A stretch of DNA of 59,064 nucleotides from Clostridia bacterium (GCA_029059705.1 JAIDVM010000028.1:1-59064), one strand, 5' to 3'. Shown: positions 1 through 7,196, numbered from the stretch's first letter. The notes: generated by a model from the sequence alone, not told the origin. Program-made: numbers and translations.

Positions 1-69
1 GCCGCGCCCTTATATTTTTAATTTTATCCTTATTTAATTTAAAGTTTGTTAATTCGTGTTGCCGACGGA

Positions 70-1281
70 TTATTTAACCGCAAACAGCTTTTCAATCAAT
101 TTATGCCCGTGGGGAACGTAAAGCCCCGTTGCCTTTGCCTCGTCCTCGGTATAGCGTTTTGCGCCGTTCGCCAAATGCGCTTTGTTGCAATATATCATGT
201 AGGGAACGGGCTCGGAAACGTGCGTTTTTATGGCGCAGGGAGTGGGGTGGTCGGGGCAGACTAAAACTGCAAAATCCTCGCCCGCCGCTTCAAGCCTTTT
301 TATCAGAGTTTGGGCAACCTCGTCAACCTTTTCAATGGAATAAACCTTGTGTTTAAAATCGCCGTGGTGCCCGCACTCGTCGGGGGCTTCCATGTGGATA
401 TAAACAAAGTCAAGCCCGCCCAAAAGCTCGTCTGCCGCGGCGTTTGCCTTGCCTAAAAAGTTTGTGTCGTAATTGCCCGTCATTCCGTCAACTTCGATTA
501 TTTTCATGTCGGCGAGCATGCCTATGCCTTTAACAAGGTCAACCGCGGAAATAATTCCGCCCTTCAACCCGCGGAGCTTTTCAAAATCCGCAAGCGCGGG
601 CTTGGTGCCTTCGCCCCAGAGCCAAATAGAATTTGCGGGTTTTTTGCCTTGTTTAATCCGCTTTAAATTGACGGGGTGGTTTTTTAAAAGCTTGTAGCTT
701 TTTTTCATTAAGTCCGCATATATGCCTGAATTAACGCCGTTTGGAAGGTGCCCCGTTACTGGCTTATCCGAAATGTCGTGAGGGGGAGTGAGAATTGCGC
801 CCGTCGCGCCGGATTTGATTACGAGGCAATGGCGGTAACCTGTTCCCGCAAAAAACTGAAATCTTTCGTCGCCCAGATTTTCGTTGACGTATCCGATTAA
901 TTCGGCGGCTTCCTCGGTGGAAATTTCGCCAGCGGAATAGTCGAGCATGACCTTGTTTTCGTAAGACTCGGCGTCGGACAGGGTTACTAAATTGCACCGC
1001 AGCGTTACGTCCGAGGGGCTTAGGTGAATACCCATCGAAACCGCTTCGAGCGGCGAGCGTCCCGTGTAAAAATCGGCGGGGTTAAAGCCCAGAACGGACA
1101 TGTTCGCCACGTCCGACCCCGGCTTGAAGCCCGCGGGCACGGTGGTGCAAAGCCCCACTTCCGCAAGGGGGGCAAGCTTGTCGAAAAGGGGCGTTTTTGC
1201 CGCCTCTAAGCACGTTTTGCCGCCGAGTTCGTCTATTTTCCAGTCCGCCATTCCGTCGCCTAATACGACTGCATATTTCAT
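70..1281 (-). CDS. apgM: cofactor-independent phosphoglycerate mutase (archaeal type) / proposed homoserine kinase
   Basis: 403-residue protein of the alkaline-phosphatase superfamily. Visible motifs are the N-terminal metal-binding VVLGDGMADW, the nucleophile serine at about residue 62 in GSDVANMSVLG, and the C-terminal metal sites MEAPDECGHHGD and CPDHPTP. Family members interconvert 2- and 3-phosphoglycerate in glycolysis; a bacterial subgroup of this size has been proposed to be homoserine kinase, and sequence alone does not separate the two. The start at 1281 was chosen over an upstream in-frame TTG at 1314 because AAAGGAGCT lies just before this ATG. It is downstream of ung by 201 bp, a stretch in which I see nothing else. 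Family call is firm, substrate uncertain. Confidence 0.9.
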   Translation of the reverse strand: MKYAVVLGDGMADWKIDELGGKTCLEAAKTPLFDKLAPLAEVGLCTTVPAGFKPGSDVANMSVLGFNPADFYTGRSPLEAVSMGIHLSPSDVTLRCNLVTLSDAESYENKVMLDYSAGEISTEEAAELIGYVNENLGDERFQFFAGTGYRHCLVIKSGATGAILTPPHDISDKPVTGHLPNGVNSGIYADLMKKSYKLLKNHPVNLKRIKQGKKPANSIWLWGEGTKPALADFEKLRGLKGGIISAVDLVKGIGMLADMKIIEVDGMTGNYDTNFLGKANAAADELLGGLDFVYIHMEAPDECGHHGDFKHKVYSIEKVDEVAQTLIKRLEAAGEDFAVLVCPDHPTPCAIKTHVSEPVPYMIYCNKAHLANGAKRYTEDEAKATGLYVPHGHKLIEKLFAVK

Positions 1282-1482
1282 AGTAGCTCCTTTTATAATA
1301 AATGTTGCTTGCAAAAATCACACTTTTTGCAAGCAGACTCTGTTTGTTGCGGTCAGCAACCTCAGCGCGGGTGAAGAATTGCAATTATATAATAAGTTTG
1401 CCCTTAAAATTGCAATTCGAGGGCGAGCAGCCCTCAAAATCACGAAAAATCGCAGCCGCAGAATAGGCGAGATTTTTGTGAA

Positions 1483-2151
1483 CTAGTTCAAGTCCCAGTC
1501 AATCGGCGTTTTGCCGACCGACTTTAAGTAGTTGTTGGTTTTGGAAAAGGGCTTCGAGCCGAAAAACCCGTTGTAAGCCGAAAGGGGCGAGGGGTGCGCC
1601 GACTGGATTATTAAGTGCCTGCTTCCGTCGATTAGCGGCGCTTTGCTGCGCGCGTTTCCGCCCCAGAGAATAAACACTACGTTTTTGGTGTTTTCGGAAA
1701 TGAGCCTTATTACGCTGTCGGTAAACCACGCCCAGCCGCACTTTGAATGCGAGTTTGCCGCGTGTTCGCGCACGGTTAAGGTGGTGTTCAAAAGCAAAAT
1801 GCCCTCGTTAGCCCATTTTGTAAGGTCGCCGCAGTTGGGTTCCTTTATCCCCAAATCGTCCTCTATTTCTTTATATATATTCACGAGCGAGGGGGGAAGT
1901 TTAATTCCCTTTTTAACCGAAAAGCACAGCCCGTGCGCCTGATTGGGCTCGTGGTAGGGGTCCTGCCCTAAAATTACCGCCTTTATGTTTGCAAGCGGGG
2001 TATAGCGGAAGCAGTTGAATAAGTCGTACATGTCGGGATATACGACGTTGTGCGAGTATTCGTACTTTAAAAACTCGCGTATTTTTTGGTAACGTTCGTC
2101 GGAAAATAAGGGGGATAACAGCTCGTCCCAGCCGCCGCCTAAGGGTTTCAT
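1483..2151 (-). CDS. ung: uracil-DNA glycosylase (family 1)
   Basis: 222 residues, the usual family length. Removes uracil from DNA as the first step of base-excision repair in the cytosol. The water-activating motif GQDPYHEPNQAHG (catalytic Asp at about 64) and the C-terminal DNA-intercalation motif HPSPLSAYNGFFGSKPF are both intact. The ATG overlaps the luxS stop codon by four bases (ATGA), so it is translationally coupled as the last gene of the minus-strand run fruK-sfp-mtnN-luxS-ung. Confidence 0.97.
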   Translation of the reverse strand: MKPLGGGWDELLSPLFSDERYQKIREFLKYEYSHNVVYPDMYDLFNCFRYTPLANIKAVILGQDPYHEPNQAHGLCFSVKKGIKLPPSLVNIYKEIEDDLGIKEPNCGDLTKWANEGILLLNTTLTVREHAANSHSKCGWAWFTDSVIRLISENTKNVVFILWGGNARSKAPLIDGSRHLIIQSAHPSPLSAYNGFFGSKPFSKTNNYLKSVGKTPIDWDLN

Positions 2152-2576
2152 AAGTTATTTAAAATCTCCAGATAATTTTTGCATTCGTTTAAGGCGCCGT
2201 TAAGGTCGTGTTCCAGATAATTTCCGCATTCCTCGCGCTTGTTGCCGGGGACTTCGGTAAAGGTCAGCGCAAGGTTAAAGCTGCTTTTTAAAAGCGTTAA
2301 AACCTGCCCGTAGTCCATGCCCGTAGTCAAAAGGTAAAAGCCCGTTCTGCAGCCCATTGGGCCGAAGTAAACAATGTTTTCCTTATAGTTGGAGTTGCGC
2401 AAAACGGTTGCCAGAAGGTGCTCTATCGTGTGTGCCGCCTTGGGCGAAACGTAATCGCCGCCGTTGGGTTTTTTAAAGCGCAAATCCCACGTGGTTACGC
2501 CGTAATTTACCCCGCATTCGTGCAATCCGACGGGCAATATATCGTGGTTTTTCGAAAAAGAGGGTATCTTATCCAT
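2148..2576 (-). CDS. luxS: S-ribosylhomocysteine lyase
   Basis: 142 residues. Converts S-ribosylhomocysteine to homocysteine and DPD, the AI-2 precursor, in the activated-methyl cycle. Metal ligands are seen as HTIEH (His49, His53) and Cys117 in EECGNYLEH; the catalytic Cys76 is in GPMGCRTGF. Start 2576 was preferred to an upstream in-frame codon because GGAGG precedes it by about seven bases; it overlaps the mtnN stop by 8 bp. With mtnN directly upstream, the pair carries out SAH to SRH to homocysteine in two steps. Confidence 0.97.
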   Translation of the reverse strand: MDKIPSFSKNHDILPVGLHECGVNYGVTTWDLRFKKPNGGDYVSPKAAHTIEHLLATVLRNSNYKENIVYFGPMGCRTGFYLLTTGMDYGQVLTLLKSSFNLALTFTEVPGNKREECGNYLEHDLNGALNECKNYLEILNNL

Positions 2577-3228
2577 GCATTGCCTCCGCAATTTTTTCAA
2601 GCTCCCTTTCAAGCGTTTTAAAGCAGAGGGAGAGGTTGTTTAAATACTGCTCCGTGGTCGAGCCGCTGCCCGCCAAATCGGAAATGATTTTAAAGGAACG
2701 GCAGGGGATTTTTGCGTGCATGCATACCTGCGCAACCGCGCCGCACTCCATGTCGCGGATATCCGCTTTTAAAACCTCGGTCAAAAGCTTAAAATCTGCC
2801 TTGCTGTCGTTAAATCTGTCGCCCGTGGCAAGCCTTTTTGCGGGATAAACGCCGCATATATCAAGGGGTAAATAATTTTCTTTGCATTCGTCGAGCGTAC
2901 CTATTTGCGTGCCGTTTAACTGCGTTAAATCAAAGTCGTATTGAACCGCGGCGGAAATTTCGTAAATTTCGCCCACGGACAAGCCGGAATCAAGCCCGCC
3001 CGCAACGCCTAAATTTATAATTTCGGTTGCGTTGAGCTTGTCTATTGCAAGCTGCGCGCCGCACGCGGCGTTTACCTTGCCCACTCCGCAAACCACTATT
3101 GCCGCCTCTTTGCCGTAAAGAGCGCCGCATATCACGCGTTTACCGCAAATTTTTTGCTCTTTAACGTCCTTCATTGCGGCAATTACGGGTTGGGCTTCCT
3201 TGTCCATTGCAATTACGAAACAAATCAT
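2569..3228 (-). CDS. mtnN: 5'-methylthioadenosine/S-adenosylhomocysteine nucleosidase
   Basis: 219 residues. Hydrolyses the glycosidic bond of MTA and SAH, releasing adenine; SAH gives the LuxS substrate. Family features seen: N-terminal ICFVIAMDKEAQP, the purine-binding NLGVAGGL region, the MECGAVAQVC segment carrying the ribose-binding Met-Glu, and the ISDLAGS segment with the catalytic Asp. Start 3228 (preceded by AAGGA) is preferred to an in-frame start nine codons upstream. It overlaps luxS and lies 11 bp after the phosphopantetheinyl transferase gene. Confidence 0.95.
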   Translation of the reverse strand: MICFVIAMDKEAQPVIAAMKDVKEQKICGKRVICGALYGKEAAIVVCGVGKVNAACGAQLAIDKLNATEIINLGVAGGLDSGLSVGEIYEISAAVQYDFDLTQLNGTQIGTLDECKENYLPLDICGVYPAKRLATGDRFNDSKADFKLLTEVLKADIRDMECGAVAQVCMHAKIPCRSFKIISDLAGSGSTTEQYLNNLSLCFKTLERELEKIAEAMHG

Positions 3229-3239
3229 TTTATTTTTCC

Positions 3240-3713
3240 TTATTTTTCCGTGCAAACGGTTAAAATTCCGTTATCGAGCGCGTGCGTGAATATTTCCACG
3301 GCTTGCAATTCGCCGTTAAAATATAAATTGGCCCCGCAATATTGCAGGTTTTTCAACGTTTCGGCAAGCGTTTTGCCGTGCATTTTAACAAACGCCTCGC
3401 GCACAGTCCAATGCCTTAAAAAATCGCGCTCGCAGGTTATTTCGTCTTGCTCCTCTTTTGGAAAGCTGTTTTTGACGAGGGCGTGCAGTTCGCCCTTAAA
3501 AAGCTCCAAATCCACGCCCACGGGCTTTTCGGCAATTGCAATCGCGCCGCGCCTTCCGCTGTGCGTAACCGAAAAATAGAGGGGGTTGCCCCCGATGAAC
3601 GGTTTTCCCGCCGCCGTGCGCTTTATTTCGGGCGTATACCCCAGCATATCACGCAGTATTTCGTTTAGCCTGTCGTAAATGCCCTCGGCGGAGGTTAAAA
3701 AAAGCTTTATCAT
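3240..3713 (-). CDS. 4'-phosphopantetheinyl transferase superfamily protein (short Sfp type)
   Basis: 157 residues, shorter than typical Sfp proteins (about 220). Transfers 4'-phosphopantetheine from CoA to a carrier-protein serine. Seen: the Mg-binding VGVDLE motif and, downstream, WTVREAFVKMHG, equivalent to the family W-x-x-K-E-A-x-x-K motif but with Arg for the first Lys; FSVTHSG precedes them. The N-terminal half of a normal Sfp is reduced. The start ATG at 3713 overlaps the fruK stop (ATGA). It could serve as the organism's holo-ACP synthase; no carrier protein is nearby. Confidence 0.8.
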   Translation of the reverse strand: MIKLFLTSAEGIYDRLNEILRDMLGYTPEIKRTAAGKPFIGGNPLYFSVTHSGRRGAIAIAEKPVGVDLELFKGELHALVKNSFPKEEQDEITCERDFLRHWTVREAFVKMHGKTLAETLKNLQYCGANLYFNGELQAVEIFTHALDNGILTVCTEK

Positions 3714-4621
3714 AGCATCAGCGATTCGACGTATTCGATTTGTTCCTTGGTGGCAAGGTTTTTGGTGAACGCGCAAGCGCTGCCCGCCGCGGTTGCAAAG
3801 TTTAAGGAAGAAAAGTAGTTGCCCGATTTTATATATTCGTGTATGAAGCCCGCAACCATGCTGTCGCCCGCGCCGACGGAGTTTACGAGCTGCCCGCGGC
3901 ACGCCCGAACGTAGAGCGACTGCTTGGTTTCGGTTACCATTGCCGCGCCCGCCGAGCCCATGGAAACGATTACGTTACGCGCGCCCATATCCTGCAGTTT
4001 CCGCGCGCAGGCGTAAATTCCCTCTACGTCGGGAACGGCTGAAAGCCCGAAAATTTCGCACATTTCGTAAACGTTGGGCTTGATTAAAAAGGGGCGGTAT
4101 TTTAAGGTGTTTGTCAAAAGCCCGTTGCACGCGTCGACGACAAGGTTTATATTCTGAGGGAGCTTTAATTTTTTTAAGAGGTCGGCGTAGGCGGAGTTGC
4201 CCAGAGAAGGGGGGACGCTGCCGCAAACGACAAGCCAGTCGCCTTCTTTTAAAAGAGGTTTAAGCCGCCTTACAAGCCTGCTTACGTCGGAGGGCTTAAT
4301 TTGCGCGCCCGTGCCGTTTATGTCCGTTTCGGTGTTGCTTTTAATTTTTACGTTTATGCGGCTTTGACCGTTTATTTCGATAAAATCGTGGGCAAGCCCC
4401 AGCTCTTCAACCTTGCCGCGGATAAACTTGCCCGTAAATCCGCCCACAAAGCCCAAAGCCAGAGTTTCTTCGCCGAGCTCTTTTAAGGCGAGCGAAACGT
4501 TTATGCCCTTGCCGCCCACCGCCAGCCTTTCGTCCGTGGTGCGGTTGACTATGCCGCTTTTAACGTTATTGACTTGTACGTAATAATCCAGCGAGGGATT
4601 AAACGTAACCGTGTAAACCAT
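3710..4621 (-). CDS. fruK: 1-phosphofructokinase-type PfkB sugar kinase
   Basis: 303 residues of the ribokinase/PfkB family. Seen: N-terminal TFNPSLDYYV, the glycine-rich VGGKGINVS signature, and the C-terminal NSVGAGDSMVAGF with catalytic Asp and anion hole. The closest pattern is FruK/LacC, kinases phosphorylating fructose-1-phosphate or tagatose-6-phosphate; no PTS fructose transporter gene is adjacent, so the substrate is inferred. First gene of the minus-strand operon. ATG 4621 is preferred to an in-frame TTG at 4630 whose bases (TTGAGG) more likely serve as ribosome-binding site. Confidence 0.85.
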   Translation of the reverse strand: MVYTVTFNPSLDYYVQVNNVKSGIVNRTTDERLAVGGKGINVSLALKELGEETLALGFVGGFTGKFIRGKVEELGLAHDFIEINGQSRINVKIKSNTETDINGTGAQIKPSDVSRLVRRLKPLLKEGDWLVVCGSVPPSLGNSAYADLLKKLKLPQNINLVVDACNGLLTNTLKYRPFLIKPNVYEMCEIFGLSAVPDVEGIYACARKLQDMGARNVIVSMGSAGAAMVTETKQSLYVRACRGQLVNSVGAGDSMVAGFIHEYIKSGNYFSSLNFATAAGSACAFTKNLATKEQIEYVESLML

Positions 4622-4678
4622 ATGCCTCAACTTTATAGCATTTGCAAGAATTTGTCAATAGAAAACAAATTTAAACGC

Positions 4679-4707
4679 TTGATTTTTTTGGCTTGGGCGC
4701 ATATAAT
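4679..4707 (+). promoter_or_regulatory. sigma-A-type promoter of ssrA
   Basis: TTGATT at 4679-4684, a 17-bp spacer, and TATAAT at 4702-4707. The first base of the mature tmRNA is 14 bp after the -10 box, leaving a short 5' precursor. Confidence 0.8.
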
Positions 4708-4720
4708 CGTTAGTGCAATC

Positions 4721-5105
4721 GGGCGAGTTTAAGATTCGATTGCAGGCGGAGGAAGAGAAAAGCATACCAAAGGCTCGGCTTTGTAAAAACGGAAATTAAA
4801 TTTAAACGCAGAATCCAAAGATTCGAAAGTAGTATCCTTCCCCTCGATGAGAGCGGCAGGCTACGCTTGCGCTGCTTAACTTAAAGCAGTCCGTCAACCG
4901 AAGAAGCCGCCGGCTTCGGAAGGCGCTATTAAGGCGGCAAACCCAGACTTTGTTTTACCGCGCAAGGCATGGGTAATTTAAGCGGTATGCTCCCCGCGTT
5001 TTCCCGTCCGTCGGAAAACCGAGGCTAAGATAACGGCGGAATAAGTATGTAGAAAGCTGTTTCGAACCTTGTAAGACTCGGGTGCAAGTCCCGACTCGTC
5101 CACCA
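4721..5105 (+). ncRNA. ssrA: transfer-messenger RNA (tmRNA)
   Basis: Rescues stalled ribosomes. The 5' end GGGCGAG pairs with CTCGTCC at the 3' end (7 bp, with the tmRNA-typical G3-U70 wobble) and is followed by encoded ACCA. AAGATTCGAT matches the conserved GGATTCGAC block; the T stem is TCGGG/CCCGA with loop TGCAAGT. The probable resume codon is GCA at 4808-4810 after TTTAAAC. That frame reads A-ESKDSKVVSFPSMRAAGY-ACAA and stops at TAA 4877-4879, inside a CTGCTT/AAGCAG hairpin as in other tmRNAs. The tag end is ACAA instead of the common ALAA or AVAA. 385 nt is a normal one-piece length. Confidence 0.93.
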
Positions 5106-5174
5106 AACGCAACCCGTGCGCAAAAAAATGCGCACGGGTTGCGTTTTTGTTAAAGCGCAGGCGGGACGCGCGAA
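5094..5174 (+). repeat. 81-bp direct repeat, copy 1 (tmRNA tail plus terminator)
   Basis: From ACTCGTCCACCA (the last 12 nt of ssrA) through the terminator to GGGACGCGCGAA the sequence is identical to 5323-5403. The repeat begins within the tmRNA 3' end, at the junction of T stem and acceptor. Confidence 0.9.
5106..5148 (+). terminator. intrinsic terminator of ssrA
   Basis: A 17-bp perfect stem directly abutting the CCA end, arms at 5106-5122 and 5129-5145 (core GCAACCCGTGCGC), A-rich loop, then TTTTT. An identical copy lies 229 bp downstream. Confidence 0.9.
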
Positions 5175-5261
5175 GCGCCCCGTCGTATCGGAGGCGTAAG
5201 CCTCACTCGTCCACCAAAGTTTCGGCGCATAGCATAAAAAGCTATGCGCCGAAACTTTTTT
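5162..5261 (+). repeat. tmRNA-tail-like module (second tail copy) with its own terminator
   Basis: Contains a GGGACGCGC-GAA-GCGCCCC hairpin, then CCCGTCGTATCG, then hairpin GAGGC-GTAA-GCCTC, then ACTCGTCCACCAAA (5205-5218), then a terminator with arms 5217-5233 and 5241-5257 plus a T tract. It aligns with the next module, and the hairpin stem bases differ in a compensatory way. It has no tRNA body, so it is not a tRNA gene. Confidence 0.7.
5217..5261 (+). terminator. intrinsic terminator after second tail copy
   Basis: Stem of 17 bp around core TTTCGGCGCATAGC / GCTATGCGCCGAAA followed by TTTTT. Its sequence is unrelated to the ssrA terminator although the preceding CCACCA is the same. Confidence 0.85.
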
Positions 5262-5269
5262 AATAAGAA

Positions 5270-5377
5270 GGGCTTGCACCCGAAGGGGGCAACGTCCCGT
5301 CGAACCGAAGCCCGAAGGGCTTACTCGTCCACCAAACGCAACCCGTGCGCAAAAAAATGCGCACGGGTTGCGTTTTT
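5270..5377 (+). repeat. tmRNA-tail-like module (third tail copy) with its own terminator
   Basis: Contains hairpin TTGCACCC-GAAG-GGGGGCAA, then TCCCGTCGAACCG, hairpin AAGCCC-GAAG-GGCTT, and ACTCGTCCACCAAA (5323-5336). An exact copy of the ssrA terminator follows (5335-5377). Compared with the second module the single-stranded words are conserved (CCCGTCGNANCG, ACTCGTCCACCA), while stem bases change on both sides. Confidence 0.7.
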
Positions 5378-5403
5378 GTTAAAGCGCAGGCGGGACGCGC
5401 GAA
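5323..5403 (+). repeat. 81-bp direct repeat, copy 2
   Basis: Identical to 5094-5174. It ends two bases before the stop codon region of the convergent merR gene, so its terminator hairpin may also end merR transcription from the other strand. Confidence 0.9.
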
Positions 5404-5405
5404 AG

Positions 5406-6188
5406 TTATTGCGAAACAAGCACCTGTAACTGATAATTCCATTGCAGAATTCCCGAAAGCACTATAAGCTGCACCGTAAATTCGGGCGCGGCGTTATATT
5501 CGTTTTTTGCCGTTTCAAACAGTTCTTTTATGATTTGGTTGCGGTTATCTTCGGTGCAGTCGGCGCACAGATAGTTGCCTTGCGGTAGTATTTTAATTCC
5601 GTTTATATTTGCAAACCTTGTGCAAACGGCAAACAAGCGGGCTTGCCCGTTTTGCTCGTAAATGCCCGCCAAATCCTCAAACGAAAACTTGTTTTTAAGT
5701 TTTTCGGGAATTTGTCCGTAAAAATGCCTGTGATAATTCCATAAGTTATCCAGCGTGGGCGTTTCCATTTTATCTGACAATAAAATAACTCTTTGCGGAT
5801 TACGCTTGATAAAAGTCTTTTCGTTTGGATTTTTTCCGTTTAATTTGCCTTCGTAAAAGCTGCGCGCGCGCTGGATTTTGGTTTTGGCGTAATTGAGCTC
5901 GGCAATCTTTTCATCCGCGCTTTTTTCGGCTTGCTTCAATGTTTCGATTATTTTATTAAAATCGTCGTAAGCCAGAATTTCTTTAATTTCGGACAGCGTT
6001 AAATCCATGCAGCGCAACGCTTTTATTGTATTGAGCCGCACTATTTCCTTTTGTGAATAATAGCGGTAATTCGTCCATTCGTCCGTTTTGCAGGGCTTTA
6101 CCAAACCGATGCGGTCGTAATGCCTTAAAGTTTCAGTTGTTACGCCTGCAATTTCCGCCGTTTGGCTTATGGAAAAATAATTTTTCAT
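5406..6188 (-). CDS. MerR family regulator with effector-binding C-terminal domain
   Basis: 260 residues. Residues 1-70 form a MerR winged helix (FSISQTAEIAGVTTETLRHYDRIGL, then NYRYYSQKEIVRL), followed by a coiled dimerisation helix (about 80-115) and a C-terminal half resembling GyrI/BmrR-like small-molecule domains. Such proteins activate promoters with overlong 19-20-bp spacers by twisting the DNA. Just such a spacer with a perfect palindrome lies upstream at 6205-6235, facing the divergent fusion gene. The ligand is unknown; no metal-binding cysteine pattern of metal-sensing MerRs is seen. Confidence 0.85.
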   Translation of the reverse strand: MKNYFSISQTAEIAGVTTETLRHYDRIGLVKPCKTDEWTNYRYYSQKEIVRLNTIKALRCMDLTLSEIKEILAYDDFNKIIETLKQAEKSADEKIAELNYAKTKIQRARSFYEGKLNGKNPNEKTFIKRNPQRVILLSDKMETPTLDNLWNYHRHFYGQIPEKLKNKFSFEDLAGIYEQNGQARLFAVCTRFANINGIKILPQGNYLCADCTEDNRNQIIKELFETAKNEYNAAPEFTVQLIVLSGILQWNYQLQVLVSQ

Positions 6189-6204
6189 ACCTTAATAAAA
6201 TTCC

Positions 6205-6235
6205 TTGACTTTTGTGTTACACAAAAGTTTATGCT
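6205..6235 (+). promoter_or_regulatory. MerR-type operator/promoter with 19-bp spacer
   Basis: TTGACT (6205-6210), 19-bp spacer, TATGCT (6230-6235). The spacer is filled by a perfect inverted repeat, ACTTTTGTG-TTA-CACAAAAGT (6208-6228). The geometry is the MerR signature. The -10 box overlaps the ATG at 6231 assigned to the next gene, which is puzzling. Confidence 0.75.
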
Positions 6236-6980
6236 TATTAAAGTTACGGTGCAGGTTGAGGACAGGGAGCTGGAAATAAGCGCTTCGGACGACAACCGAA
6301 TTTATATCGATTATTTTGATGGCGAAAAGGAATATCTTGATATTGCCCTTTCGGAAAGCGGGGAATTGACGGTTAAGCTGTTATACAATAAAAGCTGGAC
6401 GGATTATATAGGGATAAAGGCGGCAAGGGAATTCTGTAAAATAAAAATTAAATTGCCCGATAATTTAATTGCTGCATTTTCTGCAAGTACGACGAACGAA
6501 AATATAAAAGTAAGCTCTTTGTCGTTTGGCGGGCGGGTTGATATAAACATTAACGGCGGCAGCATTTTTTTAGAGCGCGTAAACGTGGGCAGCGCTTTAA
6601 GCTTAACCGCGAAAAACGGGGATATTACGGGGGCAATTGTCGGCGGATGGGGCGATTTTGCCATGCATTGCACAATAAAAAGCGGCGCTTGCAATCTGCC
6701 GTTGTCAAAGGAAAACGGCGTTAAAAAGGTTTTAAAGCTGACATTGGAAATAGGCGAAGTTTATTCGATTGTGCCAAAGTATTTTACCGACTGCTTTGAA
6801 TGGGCAAAGAAAAAGACGGAGTTTGAACTAATAATATTAGAGGGCAAGTCTTTTTGCCGCAACTGTAAAAAAACCTACAAAACCACGGCTTACGCCAAGG
6901 AGTGCCCCCATTGCAAGAGCACGGACACCTATCTTGTAACGGGCAACGAAATGACCATTAAGGACATGGTTGTTATATAA
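6231..6980 (+). CDS. DUF4097-like beta-strand domain fused to HypA-like zinc-ribbon domain
   Basis: 249 residues from ATG 6231. Residues about 1-160 are repetitive beta strands (KLPDNLIAAFSAS, GRVDININGGSIFLERV) like DUF4097/LiaG-type proteins. Residues about 164-249 match HypA: LTLEIGEVYSIVPKYF, then CRNC (209/212), CPHC (225/228), and VTGNEMTIKDMVV. HypA delivers nickel to hydrogenase or urease, using an N-terminal Met-His that this fusion lacks, so nickel delivery is doubtful; a zinc structural site is likely. Divergent from merR. The start is uncertain: no SD is visible, and the predicted transcript from the MerR promoter would begin near 6242. GTG 6249 or an upstream in-frame ATG at 6162 are alternatives. 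Confidence 0.72.
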   Translation: MLIKVTVQVEDRELEISASDDNRIYIDYFDGEKEYLDIALSESGELTVKLLYNKSWTDYIGIKAAREFCKIKIKLPDNLIAAFSASTTNENIKVSSLSFGGRVDININGGSIFLERVNVGSALSLTAKNGDITGAIVGGWGDFAMHCTIKSGACNLPLSKENGVKKVLKLTLEIGEVYSIVPKYFTDCFEWAKKKTEFELIILEGKSFCRNCKKTYKTTAYAKECPHCKSTDTYLVTGNEMTIKDMVVI

Positions 6981-6982
6981 GG

Positions 6983-7123
6983 CACGGGTTATAAACTTCG
7001 CAATACTTTGTAAGGCTTTCAGTCTTCGGTACGACAAGCTGCGGCAACCCTCAGTCGTTTACTTCTGTGTAAACTCATTCAGGTTTTCCTCGCTTTCCTT
7101 GTCTTGTTCGTTTCTAACTCGTG
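6983..7123 (+). repeat. gene-tail structured repeat, copy 1
   Basis: Begins 2 bp after the fusion gene's stop. Terminal arms CACGGGTTA (6983-6991) and TAACTCGTG (7115-7123) pair over 9 bp with one G-T wobble. Inside are ATAAACTTCGCA, a TTTAC/GTAAA hairpin and CTCGC...TTCGTTTCT, words shared with 38636-38756. No coding potential. Confidence 0.65.
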
Positions 7124-7162
7124 GGAAACATCTTAGTAATTTTGTAATGTGAATTAAAATCG

Positions 7163-7196
7163 CGGCTCCTCTTGGTTAAGGCGGAGCCGTTAATTT
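7163..7196 (+). terminator. probable intrinsic terminator
   Basis: CGGCTCC (7163-7169) pairs with GGAGCCG (7183-7189), followed by TTAATTT. Modest, but placed between the fusion gene and the next promoter. Confidence 0.55.

Noticed and set aside
5070..5101. tmRNA T loop TGCAAGT as a defect (G at the usual second T)
   Set aside because: The stem and acceptor are intact and this loop variant occurs in bacterial tRNAs, so it is noted but not treated as an anomaly.
5094..5403. CRISPR-like array
   Set aside because: Only two to three irregular copies of unequal length, each with terminators; no cas genes in the window.
5025..5442. Two minus-strand reading frames across the ssrA tail (84 and 60 codons, with repeated WWTS)
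   Set aside because: They are the antisense of the tmRNA 3' end, terminators and tail modules; no SD and no protein-like composition.
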